Assembly (NCBI GenBank): GCA_022561255.1
Contig: JADFRO010000162.1
Location: 1-6,854, forward strand
DNA length: 6,854 nucleotides
Origin: Planctomycetota bacterium
Lineage (GTDB): Bacteria; Planctomycetota; Phycisphaerae; UBA1845
Reading direction: 5' to 3'
Shown: positions 1 to 6,500 of the stretch, one piece after another
How positions within the stretch are numbered: the stretch's first letter is position 1
Layout of the letters: every line of letters starts with the position of its first letter
Notes under the pieces: generated by a model
Told to the model about the DNA's origin: nothing
The model's database searches: none
The model's input: the letters and a program-made list of their open reading frames with translations, nothing else
Position numbers and translations under genes: made by a program

Positions 1-87
1 CTGTGAATCCACGTCGGTCTGGTACGCGACACGCGTATGTCATCCTGGAACTTCGGCGTGAAGAGGCCCCATACCCCCGGACTTGGC

Positions 88-117
88 TTGTATTGGCAGG
101 GTCCATTCTGGTAGAAT
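88..117 (+). promoter_or_regulatory. possible sigma70-like promoter for the secreted protein gene
   Basis: A TAGAAT hexamer at 112-117 matches the -10 consensus at five of six positions. TTGTAT at 88-93 is a weak -35 (only the TTG matches), with an 18-nt spacer. This would start transcription around 124, leaving a leader of about 45 nt before the ATG at 168. The call rests on sequence likeness only; planctomycete promoters are often poor matches to the E. coli consensus. Confidence 0.3.
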
Positions 118-155
118 GCGGTGGTCTCTCCGGTGATGGCGTTTCAACTCGTTGC

Positions 156-159
156 GGAG
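156..159 (+). promoter_or_regulatory. ribosome binding site (GGAG) deciding the start at 168
   Basis: GGAG lies 8 nt upstream of the ATG at 168. It supports that codon over the far upstream in-frame start at position 3, which would put 55 non-signal-like residues ahead of the signal peptide, and over the in-frame ATG codons at 180 and 192. Confidence 0.6.
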
Positions 160-167
160 AAAGAGCC

Positions 168-914
168 ATGTCAGGACGCATGTCAAAAAGAATGATCGTC
201 GCGCTAGTTGTTCTTTTCGTAGCGCCGTTTACGGGCGTCGTACGCGCCCAGGACGCCGAAGTTGAAGTTATCATTGAACTGGTCCCCGATCAGCCCGGCC
301 CGTACGGCGGCGCCGAGACGGTGACCGTGGACGTCTGGCTGCACAGCCAGGTTTCGTTCGACGCGTTTCTGCATGTCGTGCAGCTCGACTTCTCGATCAG
401 CGATCAGGCATTACGGCTCGGCGAGACGTTCCAGTTTGATCTCAGCTCGATCCCAAAGCCCCAGGGCGACTTTTCAGTAGGTGCCGCAATGCCGGTCCCC
501 TTGGCTGGGATCATGCACGGCGGTATTGTTTTCCAGGAGGACCTTCTTCTGCTTCCGGCGGAGGGTTCCCTCCACATCGGAAGCCTCGGTGTCCGGCTCC
601 CCGCCACGGTGGGGGTCTACCGTCTCGACGCCTTGAATCGTGATACCACGGATTCAATCCTCAGCGCACAAATAGAGGCAAAGTTTTTTCCGGGAGGGGA
701 CCACTGGCGGGCATCGGAGGGCGATATCGCGGGGGGAACTTTTGACTTTGTCGTGAATGGCCCTCCGATTCCGACGGTCTCCGAGTGGGGGACCATCGCG
801 CTAGGGCTCTTGGTGCTCGTGGCGGGCACAATCGTAATACGCGCTGGTAGACGGTATTGCTCCTCCGCTGGTGTCTTTGGCGTGCTGTTTCTACTTGCGC
901 CGTCAGGAAGTTGA
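168..914 (+). CDS. secreted IPTL-CTERM sorting-domain protein
   Basis: A predicted exported protein of 248 residues and unknown function. The N-terminus is a classical signal peptide: basic residues (R4, K7, R8), a hydrophobic stretch at about 9-25, and a VRA|QD cleavage site after A27. The middle (about 30-195) is rich in alternating hydrophobic and polar stretches and looks like an all-beta domain, possibly cohesin-like; that fold is only an inference. The C-terminus carries IPTVSEWG at 201-208, a hydrophobic helix at about 209-224, and basic R225, R228 and R229. This is the tripartite IPTL-CTERM signal (motif, membrane helix, Arg cluster), which in other bacteria is handled by an exosortase-type enzyme (XrtH); none is encoded here. 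Oddly, 19 further residues follow the Arg cluster, including a second hydrophobic run (about 234-245). The start at 168 was chosen for its GGAG site and the signal peptide. Its last 12 bases overlap the convergent epimerase gene. Confidence 0.82.
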   Translation: MSGRMSKRMIVALVVLFVAPFTGVVRAQDAEVEVIIELVPDQPGPYGGAETVTVDVWLHSQVSFDAFLHVVQLDFSISDQALRLGETFQFDLSSIPKPQGDFSVGAAMPVPLAGIMHGGIVFQEDLLLLPAEGSLHIGSLGVRLPATVGVYRLDALNRDTTDSILSAQIEAKFFPGGDHWRASEGDIAGGTFDFVVNGPPIPTVSEWGTIALGLLVLVAGTIVIRAGRRYCSSAGVFGVLFLLAPSGS

Positions 915-1946
915 GGAGACGAGCTCACTCGGGCGCCGCAACGATGCGTCGAGTTCGCCGCGCTCGATCAGGCTGCTAAGGCGGGCGATGCGTCGGTATC
1001 TTCCCGACCGCCAGTCGCCCGGCGTCATACCGGCTGAGTTCATCGCGTCGCGTAGCTGGCGAATCCCTTCTCGCAGCGTCCAGCGCATCGAGAGTTTCGG
1101 GCAGGCGTCCGAGAGCTTCGTTCCGTCGACGCGATAGCTTCGTCGATCAAACGCGCCCGTGGGAACAACCCGCGTAGTGTGGGGGATCAACTCCGTGACC
1201 ATGTCCGCCACGTCGATCACGCGGAAGTTTTCCTTGGAAGCAACGACGTTGAAGGTGTGACCGGCAACGCGCTTGTCCGGCGCGGCGAGCACGGCTGCAT
1301 AGGCTCGGGCGACGTCCTCGACGTGAATCAGCGGTCGCCACGCTCGGCCTTCGGTCTGCATGTCGATTCGACCGTTGGTAAAAGCCGCCCCGACGAAGTC
1401 GTTGACGACCGTGTCCAGGCGAAGTCGCGGCGAAACCCCGTACACCGTGCCGTTGCGGAGGAGCACCGGGGCAAACGTGTCGCTGTTCATACGCGAAAGT
1501 TCGCGTTCACATTCGAGTTTCGACTTGGCGTACGCACTGAGGGGATGGGTTACACCGTCCTCGCGGATGAGTCCGCTTTCGTCGCGGCCATAAACGGCGC
1601 ACGTTGACGCGAACAGGAACCGCGATATCTGCGCGCGTTTGCAACACTCAGCCAGGCGTATCGTGGCGGACAGGTTGATTTCCTCGGTGAGCTGAGGGTC
1701 GATTTGGTCGTCAAAATCCTCCGGCAGAGCGGCCAGGTGAACAACGGCGTCGAACGACAGCAGGTCGCTCCACTCAATGTCGCGGAGATCCGTATCGTAG
1801 CTGGGGACGGTCTCGCGCGTTCGGCCGAACTCACAGGCACCGTACAGGTCGCAGTCCAGCCCGACCACGTCGAAGCGCGCGTTTTGCAGAACGCTTGCCA
1901 TGACCGCGCCGATATATCCGCGATGTCCGGTGACCAGGACTCGCAT
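903..1946 (-). CDS. NAD-dependent epimerase/dehydratase (extended SDR), nucleotide-sugar type
   Basis: A 347-residue cytoplasmic enzyme of the extended short-chain dehydrogenase/reductase superfamily. Members epimerise, dehydrate or reduce nucleotide-linked sugars using bound NAD(P). A Rossmann fold opens at the N-terminus with the glycine motif GHRGYIG (G7, G10, G13) and an acidic D31 at the end of the second strand, which favours NAD. HLAAL at 70-74 is the conserved turn after strand four. S114/T115 in FASTCAVYG and the catalytic Y139-x3-K143 in YAKSK complete the active site. The RxWRPLIHVEDVARA segment is the usual substrate-domain motif of polysaccharide epimerases. Length is normal for the family. 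I cannot tell the exact substrate. The start at 1946 is preferred over an in-frame start at 1970 because a strong AGAGGGAG site lies 9 nt upstream and the Rossmann strand begins at once. It is last in the - strand series, 211 nt behind the transporter gene. Confidence 0.88.
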   Translation of the reverse strand: MRVLVTGHRGYIGAVMASVLQNARFDVVGLDCDLYGACEFGRTRETVPSYDTDLRDIEWSDLLSFDAVVHLAALPEDFDDQIDPQLTEEINLSATIRLAECCKRAQISRFLFASTCAVYGRDESGLIREDGVTHPLSAYAKSKLECERELSRMNSDTFAPVLLRNGTVYGVSPRLRLDTVVNDFVGAAFTNGRIDMQTEGRAWRPLIHVEDVARAYAAVLAAPDKRVAGHTFNVVASKENFRVIDVADMVTELIPHTTRVVPTGAFDRRSYRVDGTKLSDACPKLSMRWTLREGIRQLRDAMNSAGMTPGDWRSGRYRRIARLSSLIERGELDASLRRPSELVSSTS

Positions 1947-1955
1947 TGTAATGAA

Positions 1956-1963
1956 CTCCCTCT
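1956..1963 (-). promoter_or_regulatory. ribosome binding site (AGAGGGAG) for the epimerase
   Basis: On the - strand AGAGGGAG ends 9 nt before the ATG at 1946. It is the strongest Shine-Dalgarno match seen in the window, and it moves the start 8 codons inside the longest open frame. Confidence 0.65.
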
Positions 1964-2157
1964 GGACCATCGATCGACGTACGGCGTAAGCAGCAACAAA
2001 GACGGCGACGATGGTCTTACGGTATCGGCTTGCGCATCGATCCGGCTTGACGGTCTGTGTGGCGAAGTGAATCTTCCAGAACGTGTCGCGGGACGCGCCG
2101 TTATCTGCGGGCTCACGCTGCGCTACTGGGATCGGGGATTGACAGGTTCAAGCGTGC

Positions 2158-3339
2158 TTACTTGTCATCGACTTTGTTTTCGCTGCCAATTCGGAAGACG
2201 CCGATCGCAACTGCGGCGGCGAGCAATGCACCGATCACGAAGCCAACGGCCATGTTCTGTGCGATGCAAGCGCCGGCGGTCATGAGCATGATGAGGAAGT
2301 CTCGCCTTCGACGCTGATCGCGGCATACGAGCGTAAGTTCGAGCCCGCTGAACAGTAAAAGCACACCGAGAACGGATTCCGGATAGGCGTCCAGCCACAC
2401 CAGCAGTGAGCTACCCAGCGCGAGTGCGAGAACGATCTTTACGGTGCCGAGAATTACGACGCTTCCGCCCGTTCGTGCGCCGAAGCGGTACTGCGCCGCG
2501 AGTCCGCCGGCCCCGTGGCACATGGGCATCGCGCCGAACGGGCACGCTAGAATGTTCATTAGACCTACTGATATCGCCACACGGCGCGGCGCGGCGGATC
2601 GTTTCGGGAACAGGTCGCTCGAAAGGGCACACACGGCGATGACGGAATTCAGTGTCGTCAGTGGAAGCTGCGGCAGTGCAGCCCGGCGAATGCCGTGGAG
2701 CCAATCCTGCGAGTTTCCAAGATCGGGCCACCGCCAGGCGAACCCAAAACGCGTGTTCGACAGGAGGGTTGGGTCGGCGGCGAGCAGTACGACGACGCCG
2801 ATGGCGAACACCGCCAACGCGGCTGGAACACGTTTCGACTGATACAGGAGCAGAACGACGATAGCACACGCAACCCCCGTCGCAATGCTGTCATAGCCAA
2901 TCCACACCCCCGTTTTCGCGATCATGGTGAAGCCGCCGGCGAGTAGCTTGAGCCCGAGCGCGAGCTGAAGACCTCGAACCACGCTACGGGGAATGATCCG
3001 GTTGAGCGTGTCGATCAGGCCGGTCAGGCCCAGCAGCAGGACGACCACGCCCGTGGCGATTCCGGCGGCGAGTATTTGCGACTCATTGAGACCCTCGGCG
3101 ATGGCGACAGCCGCGATCGCCTTCATCGGCTGAACCGCCATGGGAATTCTGAAGGCCAATCCCGTGAAGACGTTCATCACGCCCGCTGCCAGTAGGGCGG
3201 GGCCGATCTGCAGCCCGCACTGATGGACCATGCCCACCAGCAGCGGAATGAACGTTCCGAGATCGCCGAGGGCGCCGGCGACTTCGGCTCGATCAAACCG
3301 TAGTCGAGGTTGTGGCTTTTCGCTGGAGGCGATGGTCAT
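2158..3339 (-). CDS. MOT1-type sulfate/molybdate transporter
   Basis: A 393-residue polytopic inner-membrane protein of the MOT1/MolT-like branch related to SulP transporters (Pfam MFS_MOT1). Characterised relatives take up molybdate, while many bacterial members are only annotated as sulfate/molybdate transporters. Three hallmarks are visible: GALGDLGTFIPL at 22-33, FRIPMAVQPMKAIAA at 63-77, and a third conserved block at 267-292 (P267, C274, H275, G276, Q283, R285, G291/G292 among the conserved residues). Around ten hydrophobic segments are spread over the chain. No STAS domain follows the membrane part, which separates it from classical SulP sulfate carriers. The gene starts 19 nt after the stop of the ABC permease, so co-transcription is likely. 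The Shine-Dalgarno is weak (GAAG, 5 nt from the ATG). No modABC or molybdenum cofactor gene lies nearby, so the substrate is inferred from family alone. Confidence 0.87.
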   Translation of the reverse strand: MTIASSEKPQPRLRFDRAEVAGALGDLGTFIPLLVGMVHQCGLQIGPALLAAGVMNVFTGLAFRIPMAVQPMKAIAAVAIAEGLNESQILAAGIATGVVVLLLGLTGLIDTLNRIIPRSVVRGLQLALGLKLLAGGFTMIAKTGVWIGYDSIATGVACAIVVLLLYQSKRVPAALAVFAIGVVVLLAADPTLLSNTRFGFAWRWPDLGNSQDWLHGIRRAALPQLPLTTLNSVIAVCALSSDLFPKRSAAPRRVAISVGLMNILACPFGAMPMCHGAGGLAAQYRFGARTGGSVVILGTVKIVLALALGSSLLVWLDAYPESVLGVLLLFSGLELTLVCRDQRRRRDFLIMLMTAGACIAQNMAVGFVIGALLAAAVAIGVFRIGSENKVDDK

Positions 3340-3358
3340 GCACGCTTCGATCAGAGCA

Positions 3359-4183
3359 CTAGACGGTGCGGATGTCTCGCCGGGCGAGGACGATCGCGCC
3401 GATCACCCAACACGTAACCGCAAAGCCCAGCAGGATCAACAGATCGCCCACCGGCAAGGCGTGCTCGCGCAGCACCCGAAGCGGTTTGTAGTAGTTCATT
3501 AACCCGAACGCCGAAAACCGGCGAATACTCTCGCTGAACGTCGCCAAAGTGTTGAGAACGAACGACGCCATGACAATCGCGAAGACTACGCCGACCGCCC
3601 GACCGCGACGGTCCGCCATGGCTGACACCATCCAAGCAAGCCCAGCAACAGCGAGATAGAGGCCAAAAAGGTTCGCGGCGATTACGACGAGATCGCTCAG
3701 GGCAATTGGTGCCTCCGCGCTGGACCACGAAGCTCCCAGCAAGCCACCCAACAAACCTCCAACGACGAGCAGGAGGCCGGAGCCGGTCAGCGCGATCGTC
3801 TCGTTCAGATAGAGTCCCAGTCGGCTGACCGGAAGAGCGAACAGTACATCAGCCGTGCCTCGATCAATCTCACCGGCGGGCAGACGGGTACAGAACATGA
3901 TCGCATGCGTCCATGCGAGCGTGAGTACGACGGGATGGACCCATGGCATCGCGGATAGCGCCTCGGGTCCGATGGTTTCGGCCATGTCGGTCCCCAATAA
4001 GGCGGCGATGATGTACTGCACGAACTTTAGATTTTCGAGTACGTGCGACAGATCTTTTTGAAACGTTGGGAGGATGAATGCGAGCATGACCTGAAACGTG
4101 AACATCGCGAGGATGAATGCGGTCGTGGAGAACCACGTCTCGCGGATGGCTTTGCTGATTAGTCCGATGTTCACCATCGACAC
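3359..4183 (-). CDS. ABC-2-type transporter permease
   Basis: The 274-residue membrane subunit of an ABC exporter whose ATPase is encoded immediately upstream. About six membrane helices are visible, at roughly 22-38, 84-100, 128-151, 163-188, 196-215 and 247-266. The cytoplasmic segment EIDRGTADVLFALPVSR at 105-121 is the typical coupling motif of this permease class (glutamate, GT, then L..PVSR). The chain ends in ARRDIRTV, a common terminus for these permeases. The start is uncertain: a GTG at 4183 lies 3 nt after the ATPase stop, and an ATG at 4177 lies two codons further in; neither has a clear Shine-Dalgarno, so translational coupling is probable. The cargo is unknown; drug, antibiotic, lipid-linked glycan and NosFY-like maturation roles all use similar permeases. 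It lies in the same reading frame as the ATPase, separated by one TGA and one sense codon. Confidence 0.86.
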   Translation of the reverse strand: MSMVNIGLISKAIRETWFSTTAFILAMFTFQVMLAFILPTFQKDLSHVLENLKFVQYIIAALLGTDMAETIGPEALSAMPWVHPVVLTLAWTHAIMFCTRLPAGEIDRGTADVLFALPVSRLGLYLNETIALTGSGLLLVVGGLLGGLLGASWSSAEAPIALSDLVVIAANLFGLYLAVAGLAWMVSAMADRRGRAVGVVFAIVMASFVLNTLATFSESIRRFSAFGLMNYYKPLRVLREHALPVGDLLILLGFAVTCWVIGAIVLARRDIRTV

Positions 4184-4186
4184 ACG

Positions 4187-5065
4187 TCACTCGTAGTAGG
4201 TTTGGAAGACACGGCCCAGGTCCGGCTCGGAGATGCTAAGATCTTCAACTTTCTGTTTGGATACCCACCGCAGTAGCTCCGGCACGGGACTCGTCAGGGC
4301 GGCCGTCCATCGCCCGTCGCCCCGCTCCAACATTTCAAGGAAACTCGGAACTTCGGGTGGTTGCGTATCACTCGAATCTGACCACCGGATCGTGACGATG
4401 CGGCGCGCTCTTTTTCTCAGGTCGTCGAGACTGCTTTCCTCGACAAGTCGTCCGCGTCGAAGTATGGCAACGCGATCGCATAGTTGGTCGACCTCGCTGA
4501 GCGTGTGGCTTGAAAGAAAGACCGCGCTCCCTTCGGAGGCGAACTCGCGAAGCAGGCTATGGAGCGTCTGCTGCATGAGCGGATCGAGCGATGCGGTCGG
4601 TTCGTCGAGTACGAGCAGTTTGGGACGATGGGCCAGCGCGAGTATCAGGCCGAGTTTCTGACGCATGCCGCGCGACATGTCGCGCACGCGGACGGCGGGA
4701 TCCAGGCCGAACGCTTCGGCGAGTTCCATGCCATATGCCTTAAGGTCGAGGCGACGTATGGCGCTGAAGAGGCTGAGGGCATTGCGGCAACAAAGCCACG
4801 GATACAACCGGACGTCGCCGGGCATGTACCCGACGTCGGTCTTGATGACGTGTGACGCGGACCAGCAGTTGCGGTCGAAGATACGAGCGCCACCGGAGGT
4901 CGGTCTCAGCAATCCCAGCAGGACGCGAATCGTGGTCGTCTTTCCCGCGCCGTTGGGCCCCAGGAACCCGTAGATGCAGCCCTTGGCAACGGTCAGATCC
5001 AGATTCTCCACACCGACGCTACGGCCGTAGCACTTAGTTAGATTTTGGATCGCTATCGCAGTCAT
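4187..5065 (-). CDS. ABC transporter ATP-binding protein
   Basis: The 292-residue ATPase subunit of an ABC-2-type exporter, acting on the cytoplasmic face with the downstream permease. Walker A is GPNGAGKT at 36-43. The signature loop reads MSRGMRQK at 130-137 in place of LSGGQ. Walker B is LLVLDEPT at 150-157, the D-loop SLD follows at 159-161, and the switch histidine is H187 in SSHT. The usual Q-loop glutamine is replaced: the segment reads GYMPGD with G83 at that position, a variant I associate with part of this exporter subfamily. A C-terminal extension of about 80 residues follows the nucleotide-binding domain, also usual for ABC-2 ATPases. The start is the ATG at 5065, giving the standard TAIAIQNLTKCYG opening; an in-frame GTG at 5086 would add seven residues but has no ribosome site. 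It lies 103 nt after the aminotransferase stop. Confidence 0.9.
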   Translation of the reverse strand: MTAIAIQNLTKCYGRSVGVENLDLTVAKGCIYGFLGPNGAGKTTTIRVLLGLLRPTSGGARIFDRNCWSASHVIKTDVGYMPGDVRLYPWLCCRNALSLFSAIRRLDLKAYGMELAEAFGLDPAVRVRDMSRGMRQKLGLILALAHRPKLLVLDEPTASLDPLMQQTLHSLLREFASEGSAVFLSSHTLSEVDQLCDRVAILRRGRLVEESSLDDLRKRARRIVTIRWSDSSDTQPPEVPSFLEMLERGDGRWTAALTSPVPELLRWVSKQKVEDLSISEPDLGRVFQTYYE

Positions 5066-5168
5066 GCTCTCGGACGCCGGTGCCACGCGGCCGCATTGTC
5101 GGAGTTTCGCCGGCGGTTGTCGATCTTCCTCCGCCGTACTCTCGATTCCAACTTAGGCGTCGGAGAGG

Positions 5169-6281
5169 TTAGAGCATCGTGCGGAGTTCGTCGCAGATGA
5201 ATTCGACGTTCGCCTCTGTGAGTTCGTGGTGGAACGGTAGTGCGATGGTGCGGGCGGCCAGTGCCTCACATACGGGGAAATCTCCGGGCTTGAACCCGAA
5301 ACGCTCGACGTAAAACGGCTGAAGGTGGATCGGAGCGAAGTAGTTGCTGCATCCGATTCCCCGATCCGATAGCAATCGCAAGATGCGGTTGCGGTCCGCC
5401 TCCGCGTATTCATCCGAAAGGCGCACGACGAAGACGAACCAACTCACGTCGACGTCGGGACTGACGTGCTGGAGGCTCACACGCTCCTCGCCCGCGAGGC
5501 GCTCCCGATAAAGTGAATAGACTCGACTTCTTTCGGCCATGATCTCGTCGATACGCCCGAGCTGCGCGATACCGAGCGCGGCGTTGATGTCGCTCATGCG
5601 ATAGTTAAATCCCATTTGTCCATGAGCGAGCCAGCCGGTGCCGTCACGCCCCTGGTTGCGCATCGCGCGACAGGATTCGGCCACGGCCACGTCGTCGGTG
5701 ACGATCATTCCGCCCTCGCCGGTGGTGAGTTGCTTGTTGGGATAGAATCCGAAAACACCAGCGTGCCCCAACGAGCCCGCGGGCTTGCCCCGGTAGCGAC
5801 TGCCGAGGGCTTCGCAGGAGTCCTCGATCACGCGGAGATCGCGCTCTTTGGCGATCCTGTCGATGGCGTCCATGTCGACGACCTGGCCAAAGACGTCCAC
5901 CGGGATGATCGCTCGGGTCCGCTTGGTCACGGCCTGTTCGATCCGGTTGGGGTCGATGTTCCAGGTGTCGGCGTCGACGTCGACGAAGACGGGCGTCGCA
6001 CGCTCCATGAGAATGCAGTTGGCCGAGGCGATGAAGGAAAACGGGGTTGTGATAACTTCGTCACCGTCACCGATGCTTGCGGCGCGAACCAGCAGGTGAA
6101 GCCCGGCGGTCCCGCTCGAACAAGCCACGGCGAAGTTCGTATCACAGTAACGGGCCAGCGCCTCCTCAAACTCGGGCACCTTCGGACCCAAGCTCAGGTT
6201 GGGCGTTTTCAGCACCGCGATTACCGCGTCGATTTCCGCCTGCGTAACGTTTGGGCGGGCGAGAGGAATGGTTTCAGCCAT
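5169..6281 (-). CDS. DegT/DnrJ/EryC1/StrS family sugar aminotransferase
   Basis: A 370-residue PLP-dependent enzyme that transfers an amino group, usually from glutamate, to a keto group on a nucleotide-activated sugar, making amino sugars for O-antigen, capsule or glycan decoration. Visible landmarks are SSGTAGLHLL at 55-64 (PLP phosphate binding), TTPFSFIASAN at 78-88, D154 in IEDSCEALGS pairing with the pyridine nitrogen, and the Schiff-base lysine K183 in GFYPNKQLTTGEGG. Having this lysine marks it as an aminotransferase rather than a sugar 3-dehydratase, which has histidine there. Full family length. The start at 6281 is chosen because MAETIPLARP is a typical opening and a GGAG sits 9 nt upstream; an in-frame GTG at 6359 would add 26 atypical residues. 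The gene follows a 219-nt gap with no clear promoter. Its natural partner here is the epimerase at 903-1946, three genes downstream. Confidence 0.92.
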   Translation of the reverse strand: MAETIPLARPNVTQAEIDAVIAVLKTPNLSLGPKVPEFEEALARYCDTNFAVACSSGTAGLHLLVRAASIGDGDEVITTPFSFIASANCILMERATPVFVDVDADTWNIDPNRIEQAVTKRTRAIIPVDVFGQVVDMDAIDRIAKERDLRVIEDSCEALGSRYRGKPAGSLGHAGVFGFYPNKQLTTGEGGMIVTDDVAVAESCRAMRNQGRDGTGWLAHGQMGFNYRMSDINAALGIAQLGRIDEIMAERSRVYSLYRERLAGEERVSLQHVSPDVDVSWFVFVVRLSDEYAEADRNRILRLLSDRGIGCSNYFAPIHLQPFYVERFGFKPGDFPVCEALAARTIALPFHHELTEANVEFICDELRTML

Positions 6282-6290
6282 GGGGCCAAG

Positions 6291-6294
6291 CTCC
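6291..6294 (-). promoter_or_regulatory. ribosome binding site (GGAG) for the aminotransferase
   Basis: GGAG on the - strand lies 9 nt before the ATG at 6281 and supports that start over the in-frame GTG at 6359. Confidence 0.55.
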
Positions 6295-6500
6295 ACGAGC
6301 GTGCGTGTCAGTCTTGCCAAGCGCGGGCGGGCCGCATCGTAGTGGAGATCGGGCGGCACCGATAATTCATCCTCGAAACACCCTACGCCACATGAACCAA
6401 ACCGCGTTGTTGGTGGCGTCAGGCGCTCCGTGCCGGCAACCGCCGGTCTCCGAAAAAAGGGCTAAGATATCGCACGACCGAATCGATGAACGCGTCGGCG

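Noticed and set aside
3..167. Long upstream extension of the secreted-protein frame
   Set aside because: The 55 added residues contain no signal features and would bury the signal peptide; the ATG at 168 has a GGAG 8 nt upstream.
836..850. Possible frameshift near the Arg cluster of the sorting signal
   Set aside because: A one-base shift would end the protein at a TAG at 848-850, close to canonical length, but it would lose most of the RAGRR cluster, which reads well in the present frame. No sequence evidence favours an error.
1550..2116. 188-residue open frame on the - strand overlapping the epimerase start
   Set aside because: It overlaps the well-supported epimerase in another frame, is Arg/Ser/Pro-rich, shows no motifs, and fits a shadow frame of GC-rich coding DNA.
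4670..4685. Perfect 16-base palindrome GCGCGACATGTCGCGC
   Set aside because: It lies inside the signature-motif codons of the ABC ATPase. One such palindrome in about 7 kb of GC-rich DNA is plausible by chance, and no second copy was noticed.
6282..6359. N-terminal extension of the aminotransferase from a GTG at 6359
   Set aside because: The 26 added residues do not resemble the family, and the ATG at 6281 has a well-placed GGAG.
5616..6365. 249-residue open frame on the + strand opposite the aminotransferase
   Set aside because: It is antisense to a gene with all PLP-enzyme landmarks, and its composition (Gly, Val, Asp, His rich) is typical of the reverse complement of GC-rich codons.
6432..6458. 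Hairpin (CCGGC-AACC-GCCGG) followed by six A residues
   Set aside because: In the - strand transcript direction the U-run comes before the hairpin, and in the + direction it is an A-run, so it cannot act as a standard intrinsic terminator. The stem is also only 5 bp.
6459..6500. Possible intrinsic terminator after the truncated hypothetical gene (T6 run at 6453-6458 on the - strand)
   Set aside because: No stable stem directly precedes the T-run; only a 4-bp CGAC/GTCG pairing with a long loop can be drawn.
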